This document shows positions 25,757-25,924 of a stretch of DNA of 25,924 nt, one piece after another. A program made the position numbers and the translations under genes. The stretch comes from CALLPQ01 sp964479275 (lineage in GTDB: Bacteria; Pseudomonadota; Alphaproteobacteria; Caulobacterales; Parvularculaceae). The DNA is taken from positions 1 through 25,924 of the forward strand of contig CAYZLR010000048.1 of assembly GCA_964479275.1 (NCBI GenBank). The letters run 5' to 3'. How positions within the stretch are numbered: the stretch's first letter is position 1; each line of letters opens with the position of its first letter. A model generated the notes under the pieces. It saw only the letters and a program-made list of their open reading frames with translations. It was not told the DNA's origin and did no database searches.

Positions 25757-25924
25757 TTTTTGCCCGTCAAGCGATCACTTGAGACGATAGTGTCTTAGGC
25801 TAAAAGTGTAAGGCAATGATTGGCCCATTTGCGCCATTATTCAGATAAATTTGAATGTCTGAAAAAAGACAATTCTGTTGAAAAACTCTTTGGTTTGAAT
25901 GGTGTTATCATGCCTTTTAGAGTT
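25757..25924. other. Right-edge region upstream of lexA
   Basis: No gene can be called. An ATG at 25910 opens a plus-strand frame that runs off the window after five codons, and it could be the start of a gene divergent from lexA. If so, the SOS boxes at 25727-25756 might also affect that gene. Nothing more can be supported. Confidence 0.25.

Overview
The window reads as ordinary chromosome of an alphaproteobacterium of moderate GC content. The evidence is a LexA gene preceded by the alphaproteobacterial SOS operator form GTTC-N7-GTTC, a PhoR/PhoU/PhoB set, an LDH-like malate dehydrogenase, a PpiD-type chaperone abutting trpE, and a divergent polysaccharide deacetylase. I cannot place it more finely than class. 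Nearly all the sequence is coding, with tight gene junctions and no complete mobile element, CRISPR array, tRNA or rRNA.

Left third (1-7930). Reading leftward on the minus strand, a small membrane protein, a secreted DUF885 zinc-peptidase-like protein, the phosphate sensor kinase PhoR, PhoU, the response regulator PhoB and CutA follow one another. The pstSCAB transporter genes that often sit between phoR and phoU are absent; about 440 bp of DNA with no convincing gene lies there. The far left edge holds three tandem 13-bp repeats running into a perfect 15-bp hairpin, and a possible 65-codon ORF with a zinc-ribbon-like half motif. A divergent gene at 6757 encodes a periplasmic PQQ-type sugar dehydrogenase.

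Middle (8013-18740). trpE follows ppiD directly, stop codon against start codon. Upstream lies a concentrative nucleoside transporter. Plus-strand genes follow: cysK and a nitroreductase, then an AGCS amino-acid/Na+ symporter overlapping a TraB/GumN-family lipoprotein, then malate dehydrogenase with its own candidate promoter and a strong terminator.

Right part (18836-25924). A metalloprotease with an RTX repeat tail is the one clearly accessory gene. Its 27 nonapeptides are arranged as three 81-residue superblocks. Next come the trpG-trpD-trpC operon (minus strand, ATGA overlaps), a divergent polysaccharide deacetylase, and lexA with two abutting SOS boxes. The tryptophan branch is thus split: trpE sits with ppiD about 11.5 kb away from trpGDC.

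I found no convincing undescribed multi-gene system. The most unusual features are the RTX superperiod, the left-edge tandem repeat and hairpin, and the rearranged neighbourhoods of pho, trp and mdh.
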